DNA of 64,000 bases from Lumbricus terrestris (Eukaryota; Annelida; Clitellata; Crassiclitellata; Lumbricidae), in assembly GCA_949752735.1 (NCBI GenBank), contig OX457052.1, forward strand, positions 32,307,483-32,371,482, given 5' to 3'. Positions 19,352 to 31,000 of the stretch are shown here, piece by piece. The translations under genes and the position numbers were made by a program. How positions within the stretch are numbered: the stretch's first letter is position 1; every line of letters starts with the position of its first letter. The notes under the pieces are model-generated. The model made no database searches and was not told the origin of the DNA. It worked only from the letters and a program-made list of their open reading frames with translations.

Positions 19352-21979
19352 ATGGAAGAAGACGAGGAAGTCACAATCGCCTACGCCGCTGGAGGATTCG
19401 CCGATCTACGGGCGAACGTTTCCTCGCCATTGGCCGATGAGAGTGCAATGGCAGACCAGCGAACGGACCGAGGCCGACTCATCGAGGAGCTGCGGAGGCC
19501 GACGAGGGTGAGCTACCGAGAGACGTCTGACGATCGGGAGACTTCCCTGAGAATGCCGGAGACTACCGGAGGACGGCCGTGGACTCGACCGCCTCCTATG
19601 AAGCCGGGAAAGTTTGACGGCACGGGATCGCTGGAGTCGTTCCTGGTGCAGTTTGAAGTCTGCGCCCGTCATAACCAATGGACTGCCGCCGACCGAGTCG
19701 ACTATCTTCGATGCAGCCTGGAGAAAGCTGCCACGCAGCTTTTGTGGGACTTCGGTGCCCGTCCGAACGTCGGCTACGAGGAGCTTGTCGAACGCCTTCG
19801 ACAGAGGTATGGAACGGAGGGCCAGGCGGAAAGCTTTCGCGCTCAGCTTTATTACAGACGCCAGCGTTCCCAGGAGACTCTGAGCGACTTGCTGCACGAC
19901 ATTCGTCGCCTTGTCGTGTTGGCGTATCCAGTACCTTCGAACGAGACCACGGAGATCATCGCCAAGGATGCTTTCCTTGAGGCGTTGAGCGACAGAGACC
20001 TGTCACTCAAAGTACGTGAGCGGGAGCCAAAGAACCTGGACGAGGCCTACAGGACGGCGCTTCGTCTGGACGCCTACCAACGGACGAACGATTCTGACGA
20101 TAGACGGAGGCCTTCCAACCGCGTGCGGAGTACTCAAGAGACCGATGCGAGTACTCAGATCCAGTCTACACTCGACCGATTCCTAGAGACGCAGCGCGAC
20201 GAGCAGAGACGATGGCAGACGGATATGGAACGAAGGATCGATCGCCAATTCCAGGAGCTGCGAAACCGTGCTTCAACCGACGACGATCTGGGGCGCAACG
20301 GCCGCCCCGGAAACAGCAGCGCCAACGACCAGGACCGGTCGAGACGGAGTGTGACCTGTTACAACTGCAACCGCGCAGGTCACATTAGCCGGAATTGCCG
20401 CCAGCCTCGTCGCCCCTTCGACCGCCGGAACGACGTCGAGACCACAGAAACGGAGGCGCCGCCGCCTCTGATGAACCATACGACTCGCCCAAGATTGCCG
20501 GACCGAGCCAGCAGCAACGCCGTTTACATTCGAGGGAGCATCAACGGACGACAACAGATGTGTTTAATCGACACCGGATCCGAGGTCAGCTTGATCCCGT
20601 CTACAGTCGTCGAAGGGTTAGCACTGCAATCTTGCTCTCGTTTTCTGATGGCTGCAAATGGCACTAGCATTAATGTCCTTGGGGAGGTCCGTTTGCCCAT
20701 TAAGATAAGGGACGGATTTGAGATTTCCACCGTATTTTTGGTATCTGACCAGATTACCGAGCCCATGCTAGGTATGGATTGGCTGAGGGAACACCGGTGT
20801 AGAATTGGTTTTGGTAACGGGGCATTGTTTTTAGGACGTAGACGGGTACCCCTCGTAAAAGGGAACGGATCTATGTGGTGCCGTAGAGTGATAATTGCTG
20901 AAGAGGTTGTAGTGCCTCCTAAATGCCAGAGCGAAGTCTCTGTGAAGACGTTGTACGGGGATCTGACTACTATAGCGCCTGCATGGATGACAGAAGCCCA
21001 AGAGATACAGCCAGGGGTGCATCTCGCTCGCGTCGTCATTGGAGACCGCGCAGATGCTAGTGTTAGAGTAGTTAACCTGAGCGACGAGACCGTTACGCTA
21101 ACGAAGGATCGATTCCTAGGAGGATTGCATCCAGTGGAGGTGGAATTGGGTACAGGTAGGGGACAAGGGACCGCACCTGTTAGTGAGATTTCGCCCCGAG
21201 ATATGTTAATGGCAGATTTGCCGGAGGAAGTTCCCTCCGAGATTCGGGAGCGGTTGGACAAGTTGCTTCTTGAATATCGGGACGTATTCTCAGTGACCGA
21301 CCGAGATTTAGGGAGAACGACTGCCGCTATGCATAGAATCGAGACAGACGAGACGCGCCCCGTTAGGCAGCCCTTAAGACGCCATCCCTTGCCGCATAGG
21401 ACAGCTATCGACAGTGAACTTGATCAGACGTTAAATGACGGGCGGATTGAATCTGAAATTAGTAAGCATGCCTTTGGCGGAGTTCGGGTGCGAAGGGACA
21501 ATAACGCTCGTAAATTCTATCGGCAGCAGAGGTTACGGTTTAAGCGAGGACGAGGTGACCGTGAGAGCGCGCGCCATATTGAACGACACGTGCCACGACG
21601 GACGGATCGGACTAACAATTGGCTGGGGAGGGTGACGAGATTTCGTAAGTGGGTTACTATCTGTGGTCGACCCCCCACGCCCTGTCCCTTGTTGCTAGCG
21701 CCCAACGTATATCCGTGGGAGCGGGTAAGAATATTCGCGGGTGGTCCATTGCCCGTGGGAAAGTGCCTAAAGCAGCCGTCAGAGGGTTTGGGGCGGGGCT
21801 TCGCACTGTGCTACTGCTGCCCACCGGAGGAGATGCGCGACGATGTCGCTCGTACACCTATCCCGCCTTCGCATCCCCGCCCACATGATGTGGGCGACGA
21901 GAGAATGGCCCAGGACGCTGGTTGGACTGAACGGCGCCCCAAGCGAACGGTGCGTCGGCCGGCCCGTTACCAGAATTAG
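19352..21979 (+). CDS. Gag-protease-truncated RT polyprotein of the LTR element (875 aa)
   Basis: A single open frame in the Ty3/gypsy style without a gag/pol frameshift. Residues about 85-250 resemble a retrotransposon Gag capsid domain (PGKFDGTGSLESFLVQFE, later LRQRYG). A CX2CX4HX4C zinc knuckle (CYNCNRAGHISRNC) starts at about residue 336. An aspartic-protease DTGSEVSLIPS is at about 407, with the companion motif PMLGMDWLREH near 475. The start of the RT (RQPLRRHPLPHR, LNDGRIE) is at about 670-702. After about nucleotide 21456 the frame leaves RT sequence. It passes through roughly 330 bases I cannot identify and ends in an Arg/Pro-rich tail (RRPKRTVRRPARYQN) like the C-termini of gypsy integrases. 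The deletion keeps the frame open. Gag and protease look intact. Confidence 0.88.
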   Translation: MEEDEEVTIAYAAGGFADLRANVSSPLADESAMADQRTDRGRLIEELRRPTRVSYRETSDDRETSLRMPETTGGRPWTRPPPMKPGKFDGTGSLESFLVQFEVCARHNQWTAADRVDYLRCSLEKAATQLLWDFGARPNVGYEELVERLRQRYGTEGQAESFRAQLYYRRQRSQETLSDLLHDIRRLVVLAYPVPSNETTEIIAKDAFLEALSDRDLSLKVREREPKNLDEAYRTALRLDAYQRTNDSDDRRRPSNRVRSTQETDASTQIQSTLDRFLETQRDEQRRWQTDMERRIDRQFQELRNRASTDDDLGRNGRPGNSSANDQDRSRRSVTCYNCNRAGHISRNCRQPRRPFDRRNDVETTETEAPPPLMNHTTRPRLPDRASSNAVYIRGSINGRQQMCLIDTGSEVSLIPSTVVEGLALQSCSRFLMAANGTSINVLGEVRLPIKIRDGFEISTVFLVSDQITEPMLGMDWLREHRCRIGFGNGALFLGRRRVPLVKGNGSMWCRRVIIAEEVVVPPKCQSEVSVKTLYGDLTTIAPAWMTEAQEIQPGVHLARVVIGDRADASVRVVNLSDETVTLTKDRFLGGLHPVEVELGTGRGQGTAPVSEISPRDMLMADLPEEVPSEIRERLDKLLLEYRDVFSVTDRDLGRTTAAMHRIETDETRPVRQPLRRHPLPHRTAIDSELDQTLNDGRIESEISKHAFGGVRVRRDNNARKFYRQQRLRFKRGRGDRESARHIERHVPRRTDRTNNWLGRVTRFRKWVTICGRPPTPCPLLLAPNVYPWERVRIFAGGPLPVGKCLKQPSEGLGRGFALCYCCPPEEMRDDVARTPIPPSHPRPHDVGDERMAQDAGWTERRPKRTVRRPARYQN

Positions 21980-22470
21980 ATTGATTTGCTGATTGTGCCG
22001 TTGAGGTTGAGTCCCGATTTTTGACAGTGTGCAGGAACTTGGTTTGGGTCCGTTGGACGTAAATATCCTTGTTATGTGTTGTTCCTTGTGGAACAAATTT
22101 CTGTAGCTTGGTTGCCCATTGGGCACATGTTAATGTGTTACGGGCGGAACGTCGCCTCCGCCCGTTTGAGTTCACGCTTGTTCTGTTGCCTACGGGCATA
22201 GTTAAGATCGTTGTTGCCTACTGGCTAATTAATATTATTAGCTATTGACTAAGTCGTACGAGTAAAAGTCCCCGTGGAGGAATTGCTTTTCAGTTGTCCC
22301 TTGAAGGACGGGTTTCTGTAGCCTCAGGGCATATTTAGATTAATTGTATGATGACCGTGCCAGAGTTAGGGTATTGCTGTTAGAGACTTTCTTAGCTATA
22401 GACTCTTGGTGGGCCCGTTGGCCAATGTTTTCATCGTGGTGACTAAAATGAGGACATTTTATTAATCGTA

Positions 22471-22482
22471 GTGGGTGGGGGA
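22471..22482 (+). promoter_or_regulatory. Polypurine tract
   Basis: gtgggtggggga sits directly before the 3' LTR, where plus-strand priming is expected in LTR elements. About 500 bases of non-coding sequence separate it from the stop codon of the polyprotein. Confidence 0.6.
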
Positions 22483-23410
22483 TGTTGCGAACCTGGGTTT
22501 GCCGATCGTTTATGTTCCACCGCCGACTGTATTGAGTGTATTGGCGGCGTCTCTTTGAAGTCGGTCGCCGCCTGGCCTAGTATTATCGGCCGCGACCGCG
22601 GTATGCTTTATGTGCCTCTTCCCCCCGCAGCGCGAATCGTTTATGTTCCACCGCCGACTGTATTGAGTGTATTGGCGGCGTCTCTTTGAAGTCGGTCGCC
22701 GCTTGGCCTAGTATTATCGGCCGCGACCGCGGTATGCTTTATGTGCCTCTTCCCCCCGCAGCGCGAATCCTTTATGTTCCACCGCCGACTGTATTGAGTG
22801 TATTGGCGGCGTCTCTTTGAAGTCGGTCGCCGCTTGGCCTAGTATTATCGGCCGCGACCGCGGTATGCTTTATGTGCCCCTTCCCCCCGCAGCGCGAATC
22901 GTTTATGTTCCACCGCCGACTGTATTGAGGGTATTGGCGGCATCGCTTTATGTGCCTCTCTCCCCCGCGGTCGCGAATCCTTTATGTTCCACCGCCATCT
23001 CTTTGAAGTCGGTCGCCGGCGTGTACGACCTGTAGTATATATAAGGGAGCCTGTTGCTCTGATAGTCAGTCATAGAGAGAGAGAGTCATCGAATCGGCCG
23101 TAGTTGGGAGTCCGTCGTCGAGAGTTAGTCAGCGATACGTCTTGTGTACAGTTGATGAGTGTCGTACTGCCGTGAATAAACTGTGTTCTTCTCTTCATCG
23201 TCGTGTGTTTCTTGGGTGAGGCGTATCGGTCGGAAGGGGCTGCACTTCCTTCGAAATACAACGAAGGCGGACTCGCGTCTCCCTCCTGAGACGACACGCG
23301 GGCATATTTGGACTGGCACCCGCCCGATCGGTAATCGGCCATCCTACGGACCGAGAGGGCAACTGTTTCCGCAGTCGGGGTGTTTCAGAGGGGGCCTGCT
23401 TTCCGCCACA
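22483..23410 (+). repeat. 3' LTR
   Basis: 928 bp, the same length and, by eye, all but two bases identical to the 5' LTR. It is followed by the second CAAT target duplication and then by flank shared with unit 2 at 41218. Confidence 0.92.
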
Positions 23411-23414
23411 CAAT

Positions 23415-25042
23415 TTTGCCATATAAAGCCGGTCCCCACGACTCGGTTTTTTTGGCCGCTGTAGAAATTTCGAGTTTGCGATATAGTCCAAACAAATTGC
23501 AGTTTTACCTAGACAAAATTGCAACAGAAGCTTTCTTAACGGTTTCCTGCTCATAATTTCCAACAATATCCGACCACGGGGTCACCCCCCCAAATGGGGT
23601 TCAAAACATGATGGGTTTTCGTGCATTTTTGCATTGAATATCGGGTTGCTAGTACAGAGGCCTGGTTAAAAAATGTTCACTTTGTGATACAATCATGAAA
23701 TTTGGTACATTCTACGAACATGTCATGAGAAACAGATTTGGCTATAGGGCCTTCGCATATTTGACCCCTGACCCCATGGCAGCCATTTTTCAAAATGACC
23801 TCGGTTTACAGATTTTAAATTATCTCAACTTCCAGTACACTTGAATCGTCAAGCGTGGTCGGATTTTGGATAACGTTATTCAGCAGGAAATTCTGAGCAG
23901 GAAACAGAAACCTTCTGGTAAGTGTTTTGCTGTGGTTGTCTATGAAAAGGAGAATGGTCGTCCCTGGTGTAGAGAAAAGCGTGAGATTGTCCTTGACAGA
24001 AACCAAGAGAAGTCCCTGGCCAGGGCCTGATAATTATATCCAGGGTGAAATTTATTAGTCTTGAAGAATTTCTGTAGCAACATATTTTGAGACCAAAAAG
24101 GAAACGGACCGCTTTGTTTGACCTGAGGTAAAGCAAAGCCTTAGAGTTTACAATCATAAATTATTCTCGCAAAGCCTTAGAGTTTACTTTACAATCATAA
24201 ATTATTCTCGATAATATTCTGTCTGTGAATCTAAAAAATTTAGTTGTTTAAAATCTTGCTAGAACTGCGTGAATAACCGCACAATATCGTATTTTGATTC
24301 AATCACTTCACATCGCATCACAACATCTCATTTTGGGGTGTTTAGTTCTTTGTATTCATATATCCAGACTACATGTAGTGTTATCAAACGTTCCAGCGAC
24401 TGTGTGGACCTTTGGGATGATATAGCTGGAATCTAGTGATGTAACCATTATTCTATGGACCCCACATGCCTAGCAGGAATATTAATTCCCTAGACCAGTA
24501 ACCTGGGCTTGCAAACCACTATTCCATTCTTTATCACGAGACACGGATGCCATCGACCCCTTGGCAATGAAAACCATGTATTCGACAAAACTGATCCCAT
24601 GCGCGGAGTTTTAATTACCAGAAAGCACCCACGAACTTGAAGCTTTATATCATAGGCTACATTTGAAGCTTCTAAAGCGCCACCCGAAAGTGTTGTCACG
24701 CAGAAAGCTACTTTTCTATGTCTTAAATATAGGCTAGGCCAAATTGTCACATCATAAGAGTGATGAAAACTGATAAGTGCACGGATAGCCTAAGTAAAAC
24801 TATATCTAAACTTTAACTGGGAGTAAAAGTAAAATTATTTGAGAACTAGAAGTAGAAGTAGAAGTAAAATTGCTTCAGGCAGAAGTGAAGAAGAGCTAGA
24901 AGTAAAATTATTTGATAACTAGAAGTAGAATAACGTAAAATAACGCACCACTATAATACCATAATAATAATAAGTAAAATAACGTCAACAGATATGAATA
25001 AGAACTAGAAGTAAAATTAATCTAAGAACTAAAATATCACTT
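23415..25042. other. Intergenic end of unit 1, including the AGAAGTA-rich junction
   Basis: Non-coding flank homologous to 41218-43228. It contains two copies of the 41-bp repeat that is expanded in unit 2 (about 24120-24210). The last 230 bases are rich in agaagta and agaactagaag words and lie at the joint between units 1 and 2. The 86-aa minus-strand open frame at 24490-24750 also exists at 42670-42930. It matches no family I know, and duplication alone explains its presence in both units. Confidence 0.6.
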
Positions 25043-25057
25043 GTCGGAACTATATTG

Positions 25058-28000
25058 TCAAAGTTTTCCCCTCTGCATAATATGTTCTTCTCGCATTTTT
25101 CTGCGTAGTATCTTTCCGCTTGCAGACTTCGGAATTGTACTGACGAACTTTATTCCACCGCGCAATCTTTTGTATGGAGCAACTCTGTCTGCAATTATAT
25201 TGAGAAAGCAGTTTAGTGGTTACGAAAATGCTTCAATACTCGGTCGACCCATCAGCTTTCGTCTCAGTATGTTTTGTCCAAGTGACGGTTATAATAATTA
25301 TCGGAATGAGAACCTGTCGCAATTTAGAGTGGACCACGGGGAACAAGCGCTGCGCCAAAAGGAGCCCGCTCCAAAGCGAGGGGCCAACCACCGAGAAGGC
25401 CCGATATACATGTATGAGTGTCTGACCCCTATAATTATGTGGTCGACTGATTATAGGTTTCTGATTATTTTAAGTATCTAATTGTTATAAGCATATGAAT
25501 AACCATTAAAAATAAGCATTTTGAATATATTATGGTATAGAGTAGATATTATAGCGATCATTTGAATTGTGACCATTTTTAGCGTCCTGAGAAAGAGTGA
25601 AGTCGTAGGGTCACATTATGCTGACTTGCAATGTCATTACCTGACACAAATTGCTGTAATGCAAGTTCTGTGATCTTCGTCTGTGGTCGAAGAACAACGT
25701 GTGCTGACGGCAATTCACCTGCTTGCAAGTCAGGTAAAGCAAAAACGCCAGCATCGAGAACCTGAGGGTGCGACATCAGCACCCCCTCTAACTCAGCTGG
25801 TGCAACCTAAGAAGCAAAATATAAACACGCATTTTAAAGGATATCGTGGTAAGAATGTGTCCCAAAAGCGGTGCTACGATTAAGGCCTCAACCTGTCAGT
25901 GTCGTGCTTTTTATAAGTTGTATCTATAGGTCCATCTGTACGGAACAGCCTCCCGTTGGATATACTGCTGTTATACAATATACATAGGGTTGACCAATAA
26001 GTGTTTTTCTGGCTCCTTATGACCTATTTGTATTACCGTGGTTGAACTGGGAGCGCCTCTGAGTAGACTTCTTGAAGAATCGCTACTATAGAAATTCTAT
26101 AAACGAACGAATTAATGAATCGTATAATAATTAAGAGCAACTCTTAAATTCTCCCATTTGCCCACTTTGTTAAATGCGTTGAAGTAGGCCAAGCATAATA
26201 ATACAGGCAACTTGACTTAATTTGTTTACGAAACTGAAATTGAAATCACGTCAAGACAAACCTGATAAGCGTTATACTTGATGAGTTCCTTTAATCTATC
26301 AACAACGAAGAAATAACCGTCCTCGTCGTAATACCCGATATCACCTATTATCGAACACGGAAATCCATTATCCAGTTATCATGATTATCATGGCTATTAA
26401 CTAACATTATCTTGCATTCGTATAATACCGAGCAGAATCTAGACCGCTGCCTTCCAATGGCGGATCGGGGAGGGGGGGGCAAACGGGCCATCCCCCATTT
26501 AGAAATTTCTTTATCTTTTACCAGCTATGCTGGCCCGAAAAGTTGACGTGGCCCCCCGAGCAGGTCCGTATGTCCGTCCCGCAGTTTTTATGGCGGAGGG
26601 CGGATGGAAAAGGTATCTTTTTGGGAAATTCAAGGCTGATGACTAAAAAAAGGGCATCATTTTTTTCGGCTAATGGAAAAGGTATCTTTTTAGGAAATTC
26701 AGGGCTGATGAATAAAAAAAATGTCATCAGTTTTTTCGGCGACCGAGACGAAATTTTTTTCCGTTTCCTGGGCCAAGGCCCTAAATTTTGGCCCCCCCAT
26801 CCGTCGAAAATTTCTGTATCCGCCCTTGCTACCTTCGACGAAGGGCAGACGATCCAATTCTCCCGGAGGCTGACGATCGAATGCGAAGAACGTGTCTTTT
26901 TCGAATCCTATGTTCTGATTATTCTTGTCTTTGAATTTACATGTTTGTTTATGTGTAATGTCGTGTGTGACTCAGAACGCGGTCTCATACAGAGAATTAA
27001 AGAGAATACTTACTTACTTACTCACTTACATGTAATTATTTTCCATCATATTATTATTAAGGCGAAATAAAAGTAGGCCTATACACAGCTTTGTACGTAA
27101 CATAGTCCACTGTGTAATCTGCGGTTATTATAAGCCATAGTCTATGGATAATATACATTGCACATTTTCCACGCTTAATTATGACATTTTGTAAGGCATT
27201 TAGTTGCTCTGTAATTACATTCAACAGTCATCTAATTATCTTATCGCATTCTGGGGTCATCTAATTACCTAATCTGTGGTTATTATCGCTATCGTTATTA
27301 CCTCTGATACCTCATTGTTATTCAATTCAACTCAACTCACTTCAATTCGCATTTATTGCATCCAAAATACACAAAATGACAGCAAAAGTAAAAAAATATT
27401 ATCTTCAGATAATTTCCCAAATAGACGGGTCATGTGACTAGACAGCCGAATATCTGTTTTCGGTCTATTTTTTCCAAGAATGCAGACCTACAAATTAAGG
27501 ATTTGTATTCATTTCAAAAAGAAGTAGGCCTATGGAAGGCAAAATGGCAACTTATGAAGTGAAGAAACGGCGTTATTTCATCTCATGAATCTACACTGTG
27601 TGAATTACTTATCTGATGTATAAGCCTACCTGAGTGTAGCCACCCGTCCTTGTCGATTAGAGCAGCGGTTGCTTCGGGATTGTCCTTGTAGCCTGGACAG
27701 TTCGTTGCCCCTCTTATGCAGATCTCCCCACGCTGACTATGACCAAGTGAAGTTCCGGTGTCAAGATCTACAACCTAATAGAAACTGTACTGTTTGAAAC
27801 GTGGAAGTTTGGTGATTGCGCATTTGGATAATTGCTACTACATTCAAGTTCTCCCCCTTAAGAATCCTTACTCCGTAGGTTTACTGAGGCTCCGTTAGGC
27901 TACTCGAGGATTCAAATATAACCGTGCCTATCAAAGATGAACGCGGTGATATTATGAAATATATCTATGTATACTGTATAACTACCTTCAAGTACATAAT

Positions 28001-31000
28001 AAATTATTGCAATCAGTCTTTATCGGCTCATTCAAACTGTCAAAGTCAGAAGCAGCCATAGAAGCCTAGGCTATTTTAACAATGATTGTCTTAGAAAAAT
28101 ACACTCATTCGAACCTGCAAACCTTCGGCTGAAAGGCAATGAAAATACCCACTACACCACCACGCCCCACATTCCTTTGAGAATATTCCAACATTCACCC
28201 TCCCCCAAATTCCCCAATTACCTTCATCCGGACATTAAGCAACGGCACTCCGACAGATCCCGGCTTGTTGGCTTTCCTTACACCGGTAGATGGCACAGCA
28301 CAGCACGGTCCAAACGTTTCGGTCAAACCATAACCTGAAAGCAAACAATAACTGTAGGCCTATATGTGGGATAATATTACCTTCCCCGAATATCAATTAA
28401 GCAGATTACCAATAATTTGCGCTATTATTTAGACACGCAACAACTTTTAGACTGGTGGGTGGATAGCTGAAACGCCATTGTTACAGCAAATTGTCGTAAC
28501 GCATAATATGAAATGCAGTAGCCTGGGCATGCAGGACAAAATATGACCACCGTTTTTATGGTATATATCGAGTGTTCTGCCACAAAAGTGGTGCCAATGT
28601 AGGCAGTTTTCGAATAGTGTCGGACCCAAGTCTTGATGAATGAGGAGGTGACCACTGACAAGTCTTAGGTACAATAATAGGTAACCTGTCTCAGTTTGTT
28701 TAAACTAGTTATCCCCATTCGCTAATTTCATTGGAAATAGTTTTTGTACATCGGTTTGGCCCATTCATTGCAAAAATATATCGAACATCAATGTCATAGG
28801 TCTAATAGCCTACATTTGTGTCAATCGTTCATCAAGACCAGTGCGGGCCACAAAATAACTTTTTGTTGATGCCGCGGGCCGCACCGATAATCATAAATTC
28901 AAGAGCAACTAATTTGGAAGTTATTAAGAATATTATTATTACCTGTATCCATGGGCGCCCGCACACAGGGGCAAGAGGCGGCACTTGCCCTCCCCAAGCG
29001 AATCGATTTGCTATTTTTAACTACTACTCTTGGTTTAAAAAAATTCCCACTGAAGCGCTAGTGTTACTAATTGAACACATCGTAAAACTGAGAAATTGAC
29101 ATTTTAGAAACCTCTGTAAAAAATAATCGTCTTCTTAATTTCCTGATTTGCACCTTCAAGTTTCTGCTTTAAAAAATTGACGCGCTTGCCACTCCTGCAA
29201 AATGTCTGGGGGCCTATCAAAATTTACTATTTTGGCATGATATGGAATAATTCAATAATTTGAATGAATGTGTCGTTGAAACTGATTAGCGCTGCTAAGT
29301 TTAAACTAATGGCCTTCCAGATATTTAGAGAATTGAACTAACAAAATGATTCGAACAGTATGGTTTGATTATTTAATTAAATAAGATGCCCAAACTGTCC
29401 TCCTGCTTGCACGCAAGCCTGGAGGCGCTGGCGCCATTGGGCAACAGCATCGTCGATTATTTTCTGATTCAGGCCATCCCACACTTCCAACAAGCGTTGC
29501 TTCATATCGCTTATCATGGATTGGCGTCTGGTTGACTCGGTCTTGCATCCCGCTTCACACTTTATAGTCGACAGGATTCAAAATTAATATGCGCTGTTCG
29601 GAGGCCATAATGTGGGAGAAATGAAGTCTGGCGTCTCTCTTGTCAGCATTTCGATGGCTTCCTTGGCTCTGTGGGCTGGGGCACTGTCCTGCTGAAAAAG
29701 AAAGCAGCCTTCTGGGGCTAGATTTCTGATTACAGGTAGAAGATGTCGTGACAACAGAGCGTTACGATAATAGACTCCGTTAATTTTACTCTAAGATCAC
29801 TGAGGACCAAATGGGAATGATCAAGCGTCGAAACAGCAACGAACAACCTAACAGACTTGGTGAAAACTTAAATTTCAGGAGATGAAGTTAAAAATTCATA
29901 TCTTTCTATTAAGACTGTGAAGTTTCATTTTAAAATTCTTATGTTTGGCCAAGATATGGGAAAATCGTAGGGGTTACTTTTTTATGGCCCATCCTGCATA
30001 ATATATAATATACTATTACATAATTATGAAGGTGAACCCACACTGGCGAAAGATCAGTCCGGGAAGCCTTTCCTGAAGCAGATCTTCGAGGCTGGAAGAC
30101 AACGGAGCAGCGCCGCAGAGGATGACCTTGAGATGCCTCAGATCAAAATCATCCACGTCGGGACTTTTGGCCAACAAGCTGGCCACTGGCGGAACAAGGA
30201 GGACCTTTCGCAACTGAAAGAACGACAATTCATTGTTCTGAATTATTTTCAAAGCATATCAACGCAAGAGTCAAAGTACAGAGGGAAAGTCATTTTGGTC
30301 TGAGTTTAGATCTCTGCGGTTGAGGAGCCATATAAATACTCGAAATGAGTGAGTTAATGTGGGGCGCGGTGGTGCATTGGTGGCGTCGTTGCCTTGAAGC
30401 CGGATGGTTCGAGGTTCGAATTCACCTCAAGTCGCCGCGTAGGGACCATGAGCAAGTCCTTCACTCGCAGTTGCTTGGGCTCTTCGGCGTGAAACTCTAA
30501 TGCATTGTAAGCGCTGTAGTCGGTAGCGCCTCTGAATAGGGAGATTGAAGGGGCGCTATAGAAAAGGAGAAATAAATAAATATAAATAAATAATGAATGA
30601 GTGAGTGAAGAAAGTCTATAATTGAACAATGAGCATGCAGTAGGCCTACGGCATCATTGCATTGGTCCCTCTCTATGCCTTTTTTTCTCGGGTTTGTACG
30701 CACTGGGAGCGCTTCTGAAAGGCTCTTGCTGCGAGAAGCGCTTTATAAATGGTCAGATACAATACAATACAATTGTGACTAACTAATATCTTGGCTCAGT
30801 TTAGCTACATTATCTTACATTCCATTAGGTTAATTACCTCATGCTTATGCTGCCCTTACTTACCATATTTCCGTACTATAACATGCTTTATTGTATTGTA
30901 TTGTGTCTGAAACTTATGAAATGCTCCTCGCAGCAAAGGCAGAAGAGCTTCCAGGGCGTGCAACCCCGAAAGAAGAGGCAGGTTTTGAGGCGAGAGAAAG

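Larger units (their letters stand above)
18364..23410 (+). mobile_element. Young, internally deleted Ty3/gypsy-type LTR retrotransposon
   Basis: A 5047-bp element with two 928-bp LTRs (18364-19291 and 22483-23410), both TGTTGCG...CGCCACA. It has a 4-bp target duplication CAAT (18360-18363, 23411-23414). The empty target in unit 2 reads ttgcaattttgcc at 41214. By eye I found only two LTR mismatches, both in cagtgaggg against cagaggggg near the 3' end of the LTR, so the insertion is recent. The internal region is only 3191 bp. It encodes Gag, protease and the first part of a reverse transcriptase, but lacks most of the polymerase, RNase H and integrase. It is therefore non-autonomous and would need proteins supplied by a full-length relative. 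Confidence 0.92.
1897..25042. repeat. Tandem duplication unit 1 (contains gene 1)
   Basis: The first of three head-to-tail paralogous units. Homology to the other units begins at the word gtcggaac (1897, 25043 and 43229), just past the stop codon of each gene. It continues through the gene and its upstream flank. The length is 23.1 kb, or 18.1 kb without the LTR retrotransposon at 18364-23410, which matches the 18.2 kb of unit 2. DNA to the left of 1897 has no counterpart in the other units, so this is the outer breakpoint of the array. Confidence 0.85.

Noticed and set aside
24490..24750. Conserved 86-aa minus-strand open frame shared with 42670-42930
   Set aside because: Both copies lie in duplicated DNA, so the shared frame is expected by descent; no motif, no splice context and no known family.
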